37,282 bases of DNA from Actinobacteria bacterium 13_1_20CM_4_69_9 (GTDB lineage Bacteria; Actinomycetota; Thermoleophilia; Gaiellales; Gaiellaceae). The number at the start of each line of letters is the position of its first letter. The stretch's first letter is position 1. The position numbers were made by a program, and so were the translations under genes. The stretch covers positions 1-37,282 of the forward strand of contig MNJC01000092.1 in NCBI GenBank assembly GCA_001920085.1, written 5' to 3'. Positions 24,305 through 32,112 of the stretch are shown piece by piece. Below the pieces are notes generated by a model, which did not search any database, was not told the origin of the DNA, and saw only the letters and a program-made list of their open reading frames with translations.

Positions 24305-24740
24305 CGGGCTTCTTCCGCGCACGCGGCGCCGCAGGCTTCTTCGCGGCCGGCTTCTTCGCCGCCGCCTTCGGCTTCTCGGCGTCCGGCTTCGGCTTCGCCC
24401 TCGGCCGCGGCTTCGGCTTGCCACTGCGAAGAGCCGACTTCAGGTCGTAGAAGACGAGCCCGACGGTCGGCTCTGGCGCTGTGGTCGCGGCAATCGTCGT
24501 CTTGCCCTCACGCACGACGAAGAGGCTGCCGTCACCGGTCGCGATCTCGAGCTGTGTGAGTGGGGCGTCGCCGGTCTTCAGCTCGTCCGCGGCCGCGAGC
24601 AGCTCGGCCGCGCCCTTCGCCAGCGCGTCCCCGTCCGCCAGCGTCGAGCCGACGACCTTGCCCTTGTCGTCGAACACGACCGCTGCCTCGATCTGCGACG
24701 AGATCTCCGTCAGGTCGGCGAGCGCTTGCTGGGCATCCAT
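24294..24740 (-). CDS. Roadblock/LC7-like protein with a histone H1-like basic tail
   Basis: 148 residues. Residues 1-100 fit the roadblock/LC7 (MglB-like) fold: LADLTEISSQIEAAVVFDDKGKVVGSTL, AAELLAAADEL, LTQLEIATGDGSLFVVREGKTTIAATTAPEPTVGLVFYDL. From about 103 on it is a repeat-like Lys/Pro/Ala tail (AAAKKPAAKKPAAPRARKKP). Roadblock proteins often regulate small GTPases, but none is encoded here. The tail could bind nucleic acid or acidic lipids; this is inference. The ATG lies eight bases behind a TAGACT box that overlaps the promoter of the divergent YihY gene. Confidence 0.78.
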   Translation of the reverse strand: MDAQQALADLTEISSQIEAAVVFDDKGKVVGSTLADGDALAKGAAELLAAADELKTGDAPLTQLEIATGDGSLFVVREGKTTIAATTAPEPTVGLVFYDLKSALRSGKPKPRPRAKPKPDAEKPKAAAKKPAAKKPAAPRARKKPDAS

Positions 24741-24748
24741 CGGGCTTC

Positions 24749-24758
24749 AGTCTAGGGT
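24749..24758. promoter_or_regulatory. Overlapping divergent -10 boxes, roadblock / YihY genes
   Basis: The ten bases AGTCTAGGGT hold TAGGGT on plus (seven bases before the YihY GTG) and TAGACT on minus (eight bases before the roadblock ATG). The two hexamers share two bases. Confidence 0.55.
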
Positions 24759-24765
24759 CCGGCCC

Positions 24766-25593
24766 GTGCGTGTGCGAAGACGGGACCTCTGGCGCAAGTT
24801 CTTCGCCGACCGGGGCACGCACCTCGCCGCGATGATCGCGTACTTCGCGCTGCTGTCGTTCGTGCCGCTGACGTTTCTCGCGCTTTCGGTGCTCGGTTTG
24901 ACGGGACGCGCGGACGAGTCGTCCTTCCTGGTGAAGGAGATCAGGCACACGCTGCCAGGGACGCCGATCGACGGGATCGTCAATCTCGTGCACACCGTCC
25001 AGGACAACGCCGCGGCGCTCGGGCTCATCGGCGCTGCTGCGCTGATCTGGACGTCGTTGTCGCTGTTCAGCGTGCTCGAGTCCGCCTTCAACATCGTGTA
25101 CGGGCGCCCGAATCGTTCGTTCCTGCACGGCAAGACTCTCGCGAGCGTCCTGATGGTCGCGTCGCTGACGACGTTGTTCGTGTCGCTGCTCGCGGGCTCC
25201 CTCGGCGTGTCGGCGCTGAAGGAGTACGCACCCGGGTTCGTCGGCAACGACATCACCGCATACATCGTCTCGATCGCCGTGTCGCTGGCCGGCGTGTTCG
25301 TCTTTCTCGTGTCGTGTTACTACGTGCTGACGAACGAGACGCTGACCATCCGCGAGGTGCTGCCCGGCGCGGTGTTCGCGTCCGTCCTGCTCGAGGCGAC
25401 GTTCCAGGTCCTGCCCTTCTACCAGCGCTACGCCGACCTCAACCCCGGGCTGCGGGCGTTCGGAGCGCCGGCGATCCTGCTCGTCTGGCTCTACGTGATG
25501 GCGAACGTGATCGTCTTCGGCGCAGAACTGAACTGGTGGCGCTCGCGGCGCAGGGAGCAGCGGGCCGTCGAGGAGCTACCCGGTCTGGCGTAG
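24766..25593 (+). CDS. YihY/BrkB family inner membrane protein
   Basis: 275 residues with about six membrane helices. Typical of the family are the start LWRKFFADRGTHLAAMIAYFALLSFVPL, TSLSLFSVLESAFNIVYGRP in the middle, and FGAPAILLVWLYVMANVIVFGAELN at the end. The molecular function of this family is not settled; roles in envelope stress or transport have been proposed. GTG 24766 follows a TAGGGT box by seven bases. The 3' end overlaps the convergent rdgB gene by 18 bases. Confidence 0.92.
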   Translation: MRVRRRDLWRKFFADRGTHLAAMIAYFALLSFVPLTFLALSVLGLTGRADESSFLVKEIRHTLPGTPIDGIVNLVHTVQDNAAALGLIGAAALIWTSLSLFSVLESAFNIVYGRPNRSFLHGKTLASVLMVASLTTLFVSLLAGSLGVSALKEYAPGFVGNDITAYIVSIAVSLAGVFVFLVSCYYVLTNETLTIREVLPGAVFASVLLEATFQVLPFYQRYADLNPGLRAFGAPAILLVWLYVMANVIVFGAELNWWRSRRREQRAVEELPGLA

Positions 25594-26133
25594 GAGCTCG
25601 CGGGCCGCGCTCGCCCGGTGCGAGTGGCGCGCCTTCCACTCGTCGCCGAGCTCGGCAACGGTGCGCTCCTCGCCGTCGGGCACGAACACCGGATCGAAGC
25701 CGAACCCCTCGGAGCCGCTGGACCCGTGCGCGATTCGCCCGCTGAGGGTGCCGGTGCCGCGCAGCTCTTTCCCGTCCGGGCCGATCGCGACGAGCTCCGA
25801 CACGTAGCGTGCGCGCCGGCCCTCGTCTTCGACACCATCGAGCGCGCCGAGCAGCCAGCCGACCTCGTCGCCGGCGGCGCTGCGCGACGAGGTCACTCCG
25901 GGCCCGCCGCCGAGGCCGTCGACCTCGATGCCGGAGTCCTCCCCGAGCGCCCAGGCCTCGGCCGGCGCGCGCCCGCGCGCGAAGAGTGCCTTGCCGCTGG
26001 CGTTCTCGTAGTACGTCGCGCCCGTCTCGGGCGGGTAGTCGTCCGCAGCGAGCACGTCGATCCGCCAGCCGGGCAGGAGCCGCTCGAGCTCGCGCGCCTT
26101 GTGCGCGTTGCGCGATGCGAGGACGGCCCTCAA
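25576..26133 (-). CDS. rdgB: Non-canonical purine NTP pyrophosphatase (dITP/XTP)
   Basis: Removes ITP, dITP and XTP from the nucleotide pool. 185 residues: LASRNAHKARELERLL at the start, ETGATYYENASGKALFA, the metal-binding EDSGIEVDGLGGGPGV, and EGFGFDPVFVPDG. After GGGPGV most members have (Y/F)SAR; here it reads TSSRSA, a mild divergence at the substrate site. The TTG start overlaps the mgtC-like stop in TTGA. Last gene of the murI-rph-mgtC-rdgB operon. Confidence 0.95.
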   Translation of the reverse strand: MRAVLASRNAHKARELERLLPGWRIDVLAADDYPPETGATYYENASGKALFARGRAPAEAWALGEDSGIEVDGLGGGPGVTSSRSAAGDEVGWLLGALDGVEDEGRRARYVSELVAIGPDGKELRGTGTLSGRIAHGSSGSEGFGFDPVFVPDGEERTVAELGDEWKARHSHRASAARELLRQTG

Positions 26134-26807
26134 TCCCAGCGGACGTCAGCGACGTCCGGCACGTCTGCGACACGTGCCACGAGGTGCGGAGCGGTCAGGC
26201 TCTGCGGCAGGGCAACGTCCAGCTCGAGCCGGCGGCGGTCGCCATCCTGTCCGACGGTGATCGACGAGATCCGCACGCCGGTGCGCACGACTTCGTCGAT
26301 CACCCCGCCCGGCGGCGTTCCGGCAGGAAGCTCCACGAGCAGACGGCCGGCGTCCGGGCGGAAGCGGCGCAGCATGTTGTAGGCGGCCACCCGGAGCGGC
26401 CACAGCGCGATCAGCACCACAGCGGTCGTGATCACGGCCCCGCTGTAGTAGCCCGCGCCCGCAGCGAGACCGACCGCACCGACGACCCACAGCGTCGCGG
26501 CCGTCGTGAGCCCGCGCACGGAGAAACCCTGGCGGATGATCGCGCCGGCGCCGAGGAAACCGATCCCGGTCACGATCTGCGCGGCGACGCGCGTCGGATC
26601 CACGTTCGCCGAGTCGAACCCGTACGCCCCCGCGATCGTGAACAGTGCCGCGCCGACCGCGACGAGCAAGTGCGTCCGCAGTCCCGCCTCCCGCTCGCGC
26701 AACTCGCGCTCGAGCCCGATCGAGCCGCCCAGGACGCCCGCGAGCGCGATCCGGAGCAGGGCCTCGTCCCAGCTCAGGCTCAGCGAGCTAGACGCGAGCT
26801 GCTGCAA
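26130..26807 (-). CDS. MgtC/SapB family membrane protein
   Basis: 225 residues. The first ~145 form four to five membrane helices with the family signatures GVLGGSIGLERELRERE, GLRTHLLVAVGAALF, QIVTGIGFLGAGAIIRQG and GLTTAATLWVVGAVGLAAGAGYY. The last ~75 residues form a soluble ACT-like domain. Members are linked to Mg limitation and ATP synthase control in some pathogens, but many are housekeeping proteins of unknown role, as probably here. The TTG start lies inside the end of rph (20-base overlap). Confidence 0.92.
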   Translation of the reverse strand: MQQLASSSLSLSWDEALLRIALAGVLGGSIGLERELREREAGLRTHLLVAVGAALFTIAGAYGFDSANVDPTRVAAQIVTGIGFLGAGAIIRQGFSVRGLTTAATLWVVGAVGLAAGAGYYSGAVITTAVVLIALWPLRVAAYNMLRRFRPDAGRLLVELPAGTPPGGVIDEVVRTGVRISSITVGQDGDRRRLELDVALPQSLTAPHLVARVADVPDVADVRWD

Positions 26808-27501
26808 CGGCTTCGTCCTGTGCGGCGACGAGCTGTTCGATGCCGCCGGCCGCGAGCTCGAGCAACTCGTCGAGGCTCGTGCGGGTGAACGGCGTCCGCT
26901 CCGCGGTCGCCTGCACCTCGACGAGCGCGGCGTCGCCGGTCATCACGACGTTCATGTCGACCTCGGCCGTCGAGTCCTCGGAATAGTCGAGGTCGAGCAG
27001 CGGCGTGCCGTCGACGATGCCGACCGAGACCGCGGCTATCGAGCCGGTCAGTGCTTTCGAGAGCCCGAAACGGTCGAGCGCGCGCCGCGCCGCGACATAG
27101 GCGCCGGAGATCGCCGCGCAGCGCGTGCCGCCGTCGGCCTGGAGCACGTCACAGTCGACCCACAGCGTGCGCTCGCCCAGCGCGCCGAAGTCCGTCACCG
27201 CGCGGATCGAGCGGCCGATCAGCCGCTGGATCTCGACCGTCCGCCCTCCCTGCTTCCCGCGCGACGCCTCGCGCTCGGTGCGGTCGCCGGTCGAGGCGGG
27301 CAGCAACGAGTACTCCGCCGTCAGCCAGCCGCGCCCCTTGCCGTACAGCCACCGCGGAATACCCTCCTGGATGGACGCGGTGCACAGCACCTTCGTCTTC
27401 CCCTGGCTGAACAGCACGGATCCATGCGGCTGCTCGAGGTAGTCCGGCAGCAGCTCGAGCGGCCGCAGCTCGTCCGGGCGGCGCCCGTCGTTGCGGGTCA
27501 C
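26788..27501 (-). CDS. rph: Ribonuclease PH
   Basis: 3'-to-5' phosphorolytic exoribonuclease that finishes tRNA 3' ends. 237 residues: DGRRPDELRPLEL, GSVLFSQGKTKVLCTAS, GWLTAEYSLLPAST, RGKQGGRTVEIQRLIGRSIRA, VDCDVLQADGGTRCAAISGAYVA and LDLDYSEDSTAEVDMNVVMTG. The phosphate-site pattern is intact. The start overlaps the murI stop by four bases. The pairing of rph with rdgB and murI is common in bacteria. Confidence 0.97.
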   Translation of the reverse strand: MTRNDGRRPDELRPLELLPDYLEQPHGSVLFSQGKTKVLCTASIQEGIPRWLYGKGRGWLTAEYSLLPASTGDRTEREASRGKQGGRTVEIQRLIGRSIRAVTDFGALGERTLWVDCDVLQADGGTRCAAISGAYVAARRALDRFGLSKALTGSIAAVSVGIVDGTPLLDLDYSEDSTAEVDMNVVMTGDAALVEVQATAERTPFTRTSLDELLELAAGGIEQLVAAQDEAVAAARV

Positions 27502-28313
27502 GCGGCCGCCAGCGCCGCGACCTCGACGTGCTCGACGTCCGCGATCGGCAGCTGCAGGAAGCGCGCGCCCATCTCGCGGAATGCGTCAGGGTCGCCGGTG
27601 GTGAGGAAGCGGTACCTGCCTTCGCGGGCCGGGTCGTTCTCGTAGCCCTTGCGCGCGAGCGTCTGCGCGACCTCCTGTGCGGTCTCCTCCGCGGAGAAGA
27701 CGAGCGTGACGTCGCGGCCGAACACGCGCTGGAAGATCGGGCGGATCAGCGGATAGTGCGTGCAGCCGAGGATGACCGTGTCGACGCCGGCTTCCTTGAG
27801 GGGCGCGGCGTACTCGCGGACCGCGTCGGTCGTCTTGGCGCCGAAGGGATCGTCGCTCTCGATCAACGGGACCAGGCGCGGACACGCAACGGGCAGGAAG
27901 TCGACGCCGGCGTCGAGAGCGTGCACGAGCTCGCGGTAGCGGCCGGCCTCGACGGTTCCCTCCGTCGCGAGCAGCCCGATGCGGCGGTTACGCGTCGCCT
28001 GCACCGCCGCGTGCGCCTCGGGCGTGATCACGCCGACGACGGGGACGTCGAGCTGCTCCTGCAGCTGCGGGAGGGCGGCCGACGTCGCGGTGTTGCACGC
28101 ATTGACGACGAGCTTCACGCCCTGCTCCTGCAGGTAGCTCGCGATCTCGCGCGCGAAGCGGCGCACCTCGGCGAGCGGCCGTGGGCCGTACGGGAGGCGC
28201 GCATGGTCACCGAGGTACACGAAGTCCTCGTGCGGCATCGTCACCAGGCACTCGTGCAGGACGGTCAGGCCGCCCACGCCGGAGTCGAACACGCCCACAG
28301 GCCGCGAATCCAT
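27498..28313 (-). CDS. murI: Glutamate racemase
   Basis: Supplies D-glutamate for peptidoglycan. 271 residues: GVFDSGVGGLTVL (Asp10, Ser11), LGDHARLPYGPRP, the first catalytic cysteine Cys73 in NACNTATSAALP, and the second, Cys184, in LGCTHYPLI. First gene of the murI-rph-mgtC-rdgB operon. Its ATG shares a CATG with an opposite-strand ATG that could extend the divergent hydrolase, although that gene more likely starts at 28360. Confidence 0.97.
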   Translation of the reverse strand: MDSRPVGVFDSGVGGLTVLHECLVTMPHEDFVYLGDHARLPYGPRPLAEVRRFAREIASYLQEQGVKLVVNACNTATSAALPQLQEQLDVPVVGVITPEAHAAVQATRNRRIGLLATEGTVEAGRYRELVHALDAGVDFLPVACPRLVPLIESDDPFGAKTTDAVREYAAPLKEAGVDTVILGCTHYPLIRPIFQRVFGRDVTLVFSAEETAQEVAQTLARKGYENDPAREGRYRFLTTGDPDAFREMGARFLQLPIADVEHVEVAALAAA

Positions 28314-28346
28314 GCCCGGCGATGCTGTCGCCGCGACGGGCAGCGA

Positions 28347-28352
28347 TAGGGT
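28347..28352 (+). promoter_or_regulatory. -10 box of the S15-like hydrolase gene (leaderless)
   Basis: TAGGGT seven bases before GTG 28360, the same hexamer and spacing as the YihY gene. Confidence 0.5.
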
Positions 28353-28359
28353 TGAGGCC

Positions 28360-29799
28360 GTGCGCCGTCTCCTCCCCCTGGTCGCGGCCGCATTCTTCTT
28401 GCTGCCTGCGGGTCACGCTGCGGCCGCGGATTTCACCAAGATCGACACGCGGGTGACGATGAGCGACGGCGTCCAGATCGCCGTCAGCTACTTCCAGCCC
28501 GCGGGCACGCCGCCGGCGGCAGGCTGGCCGGCGGTCGTGCTCCTCCACGGTCTCGGGCAGACGCGCAACTCCTCCGACTTCGTCAACTGGTCGCCGAACA
28601 CGATGGCCGCGCAGTATCTGGCGCCCGAGGGCTACGCCGCGCTCACCTTCGACGCGCGGGCTCACGGGCAATCGGGCGGCCAGTTCACGCTCGACGGGCC
28701 GCGTGAGCTCGCCGACCTGCGTGAGCTGCTCACGTGGCTGACGACGAACCATCCGATCGATGCGCAACACATCGGGGCCTACGGCGCGTCGTACGGCGGC
28801 GGGCTCGTCTGGAAGGCGGCGGTGGACGGCTTCCCGTTCGCGGCGATCGCGCCGACCGCGACGTGGACGGACCTCCAGGAAGCGCTCGCGCCCCAGGCGC
28901 TCGTGCGGGCCGGCATCGTGTTCGCCTTCTCGCAGGACATTCCGCAGGATCGCTACGGGCCCGACGAACGGCAATTGCTGTCGGATGCGATCGCCGAGCG
29001 CAACGTTCCGGCGCTCCGGGCGTACCTCGCGTCACGCTCCACGCGCCCGCAGCTCGGGACGGTCCGGATCCCGACGTTCGTGCTGCAGGGCCGCCGCGAC
29101 TTCGCCTTCGACGCGAACCAGGCGATCGCCGCGTACGCGCGCGTGCGCGGGCCGAAGCGGCTGTACATCGGTGACTTCGGACACACGCCCGCTCCCAATC
29201 CGCCCGACGAGTTCAACTACGCCGCGCTCGAGCTGCGGGCGTGGTTCGACCGGTTCCTGAAAGGGATGCCGAACGGCATCGACAAGCGTCCGCCCGTGGA
29301 GCTCGCGCCCGATCCCTGGCGGCGCCCGACGGCGTTCAAGGCGCTGCCGAAGGCGCGGACGCTGAAGTTCTCGTTCGCTGGCCGGAATGCCCTCTCTGCC
29401 GACGGCAAGGTCGTGCGCACGACGAAGCGCGTGAAGCACATCGAGACGTTCGGCTCGCCCGTCGTGGGCGTCCAGCTCTCGTCCGGCCCGAGCGGCTACA
29501 AGCATCTCGTCGCCGTCCTCAGCGCACTCACGCCGGCCGGAAAGGAGCTCGTCGTCGCCGACGGCGGGGCCGACACGTCCACCGCGACGAATCGGGCCGG
29601 GAGAGGGACCATCAGGCTGCAGAACGAGGTCACGTCGATCCCGGGCGGATCGCGCCTTCGAGTGACGCTCGGCGCACGCTCGACGGTGCAGAGCGTCGCG
29701 AATCTCGTGTACCTCATCCCCGTGCCCGACGGTTCTACCGCGGCCTTGCGCGGCGTCACGCTGGCGCTTCCGGTGCTGCGGAAGCCGGTCTCCCGTTGA
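28360..29799 (+). CDS. Secreted alpha/beta hydrolase, CocE/NonD (S15) type
   Basis: 479 residues. The signal peptide is RRLLPLVAAAFFLLPAGHAAA. The hydrolase core has the oxyanion strand VVLLHGLGQTRNSS, ALTFDARAHGQS, the nucleophile Ser144 in GAYGASYGGG, an acid in GRRDFAFDANQA, and His in IGDFGHTPAPN. A C-terminal beta-jelly-roll of the X-Pro dipeptidyl peptidase type (about 330-479) follows. It is probably an extracytoplasmic peptidase, esterase or acylase. The substrate is unknown. GTG 28360 follows TAGGGT by seven bases. The stop overlaps the binding-protein start in TTGA. Confidence 0.85.
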   Translation: MRRLLPLVAAAFFLLPAGHAAAADFTKIDTRVTMSDGVQIAVSYFQPAGTPPAAGWPAVVLLHGLGQTRNSSDFVNWSPNTMAAQYLAPEGYAALTFDARAHGQSGGQFTLDGPRELADLRELLTWLTTNHPIDAQHIGAYGASYGGGLVWKAAVDGFPFAAIAPTATWTDLQEALAPQALVRAGIVFAFSQDIPQDRYGPDERQLLSDAIAERNVPALRAYLASRSTRPQLGTVRIPTFVLQGRRDFAFDANQAIAAYARVRGPKRLYIGDFGHTPAPNPPDEFNYAALELRAWFDRFLKGMPNGIDKRPPVELAPDPWRRPTAFKALPKARTLKFSFAGRNALSADGKVVRTTKRVKHIETFGSPVVGVQLSSGPSGYKHLVAVLSALTPAGKELVVADGGADTSTATNRAGRGTIRLQNEVTSIPGGSRLRVTLGARSTVQSVANLVYLIPVPDGSTAALRGVTLALPVLRKPVSR

Positions 29800-30968
29800 T
29801 CGCGCCCGTCGTGGCAGCCGCGCTCGCGCTCGCGACGCCCGGAGTCACGCCGACGCAGATCACGCTCGGCGGCACGGTGCCGTTGAGCGGCCCCGCGTCG
29901 GCCTATGCGTCGGTCGGACGCGGCGCCGACGCGTACTTCAGGTACGTCGACTCGAAAGGCGGCGTCTTCGGGCGGAAGATCGTGTTCAAGTACGAGGACG
30001 ACCAGTTCGAGGTCCCGAACACCATCCTGCTCACGCGGCAGCTCGTGGAGCAGGACAACGTCCTCGCCATCTTCGACAGCGTCGGCACCGAGCACGCGCT
30101 CGCGGTACGCCCGTACCTCAACGACCGGAAGGTCCCGCAGCTCTTCGTCGGCAGCGGCGTCTCGAAGCTCGCGACGGAGCACAAGAAGTACCCGTGGTCG
30201 ATGGGCTACCTGCCGAGCTTCGCAGGCGAGGGTTCGATCTACGGGCGCTACATCGCCGCGCACCAGCCGAGCGCGCACATCGCAGTTCTCTACGAGAACT
30301 CGGACTTCGGCAAGGACATGCTCAACGGCCTGCGCCGAGGGCTCGGCGGCAAGGCGAAGATCGTCGCGACGCAGCCATACGAGATCGAGGACGCGAACGT
30401 CGACTCGCAGCTGGCCCGCCTGAAGAGCTCCGGCGCCGACACGCTGATGCTGTTTGCGACGCCGAAGTTCGCCATCTTCGGCTACGTCGGCTCGTTCCGG
30501 CTGGGCTGGCACCCGCACTTCTACGTCACGTCGGTGTCGATCTCGCCGGACATCATGAAGATCGCAAAGTTCGGTTCCAGCCAGAAGCAGGTCGACGGCT
30601 CCGTGTCGATCGCGTTCGTCAAGGACCCGACGGCCGCCGCGTGGGCGAAGGACAGGACCGTGCGGCTGTACAAGACGATCGCCAAGCGCTACCTGCCGGG
30701 CGCGAAGCCGGACGACGTCTTCAACTACTACGGGATGGCTGTCGCCTACACAATGGTGGACACGCTCAAGAAGGCCGGCCGCAACCTCACGCGCGAGAGC
30801 GTGCTCCGCACGGCGACGCACCTCGACGAGACGAACCCATTCCTGTTGCCGGGCGTCCGCATCCGCACGACGCCGAACGACTACTACCCGATGGACAAGG
30901 TGAAGCTGGCGCGGTATCGCGGCACGCACTGGCAGTTCTTCGGGAAGCTGGTCTCCGCGCGCGGTTAA
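29796..30968 (+). CDS. Branched-chain amino acid ABC transporter-type substrate-binding protein
   Basis: 390 residues, periplasmic-binding fold type I (LivJ/LivK-like): GVTPTQITLGGTVPLSGPASAYASVGRGADAYFRYVDSKGGVFGRKI at the N-terminus, QDNVLAIFDSVGTEHALA, and HIAVLYENSDFGKDMLNGLRRGL. The TTG start gives a short hydrophobic signal (LIAPVVAAALALATPG) without the usual positive residues, so export is likely but the signal is unusual. No permease or ATPase genes are adjacent, making it an orphan. Its coupling to a secreted hydrolase suggests that it may bind products of that enzyme. This is inference. Confidence 0.88.
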   Translation: MIAPVVAAALALATPGVTPTQITLGGTVPLSGPASAYASVGRGADAYFRYVDSKGGVFGRKIVFKYEDDQFEVPNTILLTRQLVEQDNVLAIFDSVGTEHALAVRPYLNDRKVPQLFVGSGVSKLATEHKKYPWSMGYLPSFAGEGSIYGRYIAAHQPSAHIAVLYENSDFGKDMLNGLRRGLGGKAKIVATQPYEIEDANVDSQLARLKSSGADTLMLFATPKFAIFGYVGSFRLGWHPHFYVTSVSISPDIMKIAKFGSSQKQVDGSVSIAFVKDPTAAAWAKDRTVRLYKTIAKRYLPGAKPDDVFNYYGMAVAYTMVDTLKKAGRNLTRESVLRTATHLDETNPFLLPGVRIRTTPNDYYPMDKVKLARYRGTHWQFFGKLVSARG

Positions 30969-31041
30969 CTACAACCTCTGAGGGAATCCCGCGTCTAAGG
31001 GGAAGGGTCTTTTCTGATTTCTAAGTAGGAAAGGAAGGGGT

Positions 31042-32055
31042 ATGAGACGAGTTCTCAAGCTGGCCGTGCTCGCGGGTGCCGCCGTGACCGCGCTTGCCTT
31101 CGCGGGCAACGCCCTGGCGGTGCAGAAGCTGAGCGTGTCGCAGAGCGCGACCTCGCTGACGATCAAGGTCACCCAGGCACAGACAGACCAGCAGCCGGCC
31201 AAGATCACGATCTACGTGCCGACCGGCTACAGCATCAATTCGTCCGCGGCTCCCGGGACGACGATCGGTACGACCAGCGGGTCAGTCTTCGCACGCGACG
31301 CCAACATCCCGCTGCCGCTATCCGGCAACGTCGTCGTCGCGCCGCCGGACACGAACGCGCCGGGCTGTGCGACCGGCACGCATCTCGCGGTCTGGAATCT
31401 CGCGCTCTCGGTCGCCGGGCAGAACATCAACCTGCCGGTCCACGTCGACCCGACCTCGGGCGCGGAGGCGGCCCTCGGCGCCTACAAGCTGGTCGTCTGC
31501 CTCTCCCCCGCGGACGTCCCGCAGGGAACGCCCGGGCGATCGCCCAACGGCGCTCAGTTGCTGGAGGCGAACTTCACGGTGAACAACGTGTTCCAGGTGC
31601 CGGCAGCGCTGAGCGTCTGGAAGGCGATCACGACGCCGTATGCGCCGAGCACGGGCGTGCCGAATGCGGCCGGGACGGTCGAGACGCGCGCGCTTGCGTC
31701 CTCCGGGACGGTCACCCTCAGCGCCCGCGTGACGAACAAGAAGAAGCGCACGGTGCGCATCTCCGGGAAGCTGTCGCAGGGTGGTGCGGCTGTCGCCGGC
31801 TCGCAGGTGCGGCTGCTCCTGAACGGCGCCGCGTCGAGGTTCACGGCGCGTACGTCGGCGGCGGGCAACTACTCGCTCGTCCTGCGCAAGACGGGCAAGA
31901 AGTCGACGACGACGTTCCAGGCACGCACAACGGTCGCGGAGCGCGACGTCACGAGCACGCTGTGTGCGACGCCGTCGCTGCCACCCATCCCGTGCGTGAG
32001 CGGGACGGCGTCGGGCTTCACCGCGGTCAGCAACCGCGTGCGGATCCGCCTCTAG
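31042..32055 (+). CDS. Secreted beta-rich protein of unknown function
   Basis: 337 residues. A clear signal peptide (MRRVLKLAVLAGAAVTALAFAGNALA) is followed by a beta-rich region that contains ITIYVPTGYSI. The C-terminal part (about 215-337: GTVTLSARVTNKKKRTVRISGKLSQGG...RTSAAGNYSLVLRKTGKKSTTTFQART) resembles an Ig-like or carboxypeptidase-regulatory fold. Cysteines are few. I do not recognise the family. The ATG has a good ribosome binding site (AAGGAAGGGG), unlike most starts here. The ~70 bases before it hold a leader that may carry its promoter. Confidence 0.7.
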   Translation: MRRVLKLAVLAGAAVTALAFAGNALAVQKLSVSQSATSLTIKVTQAQTDQQPAKITIYVPTGYSINSSAAPGTTIGTTSGSVFARDANIPLPLSGNVVVAPPDTNAPGCATGTHLAVWNLALSVAGQNINLPVHVDPTSGAEAALGAYKLVVCLSPADVPQGTPGRSPNGAQLLEANFTVNNVFQVPAALSVWKAITTPYAPSTGVPNAAGTVETRALASSGTVTLSARVTNKKKRTVRISGKLSQGGAAVAGSQVRLLLNGAASRFTARTSAAGNYSLVLRKTGKKSTTTFQARTTVAERDVTSTLCATPSLPPIPCVSGTASGFTAVSNRVRIRL

Positions 32056-32068
32056 ATCGAAACGGCAG

Positions 32069-32100
32069 AGGGTCTGGCCCCCTGAGGGGGGTCAGACCCC
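32069..32100. terminator. GC-rich hairpin between the secreted protein and DUF72 genes
   Basis: Imperfect inverted repeat with arms GGGTCTGGCCCCC and GGGGGGTCAGACCC and a short loop, 14 bases after the stop of the secreted protein gene. Its right arm runs directly into the TATGCT box of DUF72. It is probably a terminator or a small palindromic repeat unit. Confidence 0.6.
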
Positions 32101-32106
32101 TATGCT
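32101..32106 (+). promoter_or_regulatory. -10 box of the DUF72-amidotransferase pair (leaderless)
   Basis: TATGCT six bases before GTG 32113, abutting the hairpin upstream. Confidence 0.5.
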
Positions 32107-32112
32107 GAAACC

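Noticed and set aside
28312..28359. Longer N-terminus of the S15-like hydrolase starting at ATG 28312
   Set aside because: It would put 16 non-hydrophobic residues before the signal peptide and would overlap the TAGGGT box seven bases before GTG 28360.
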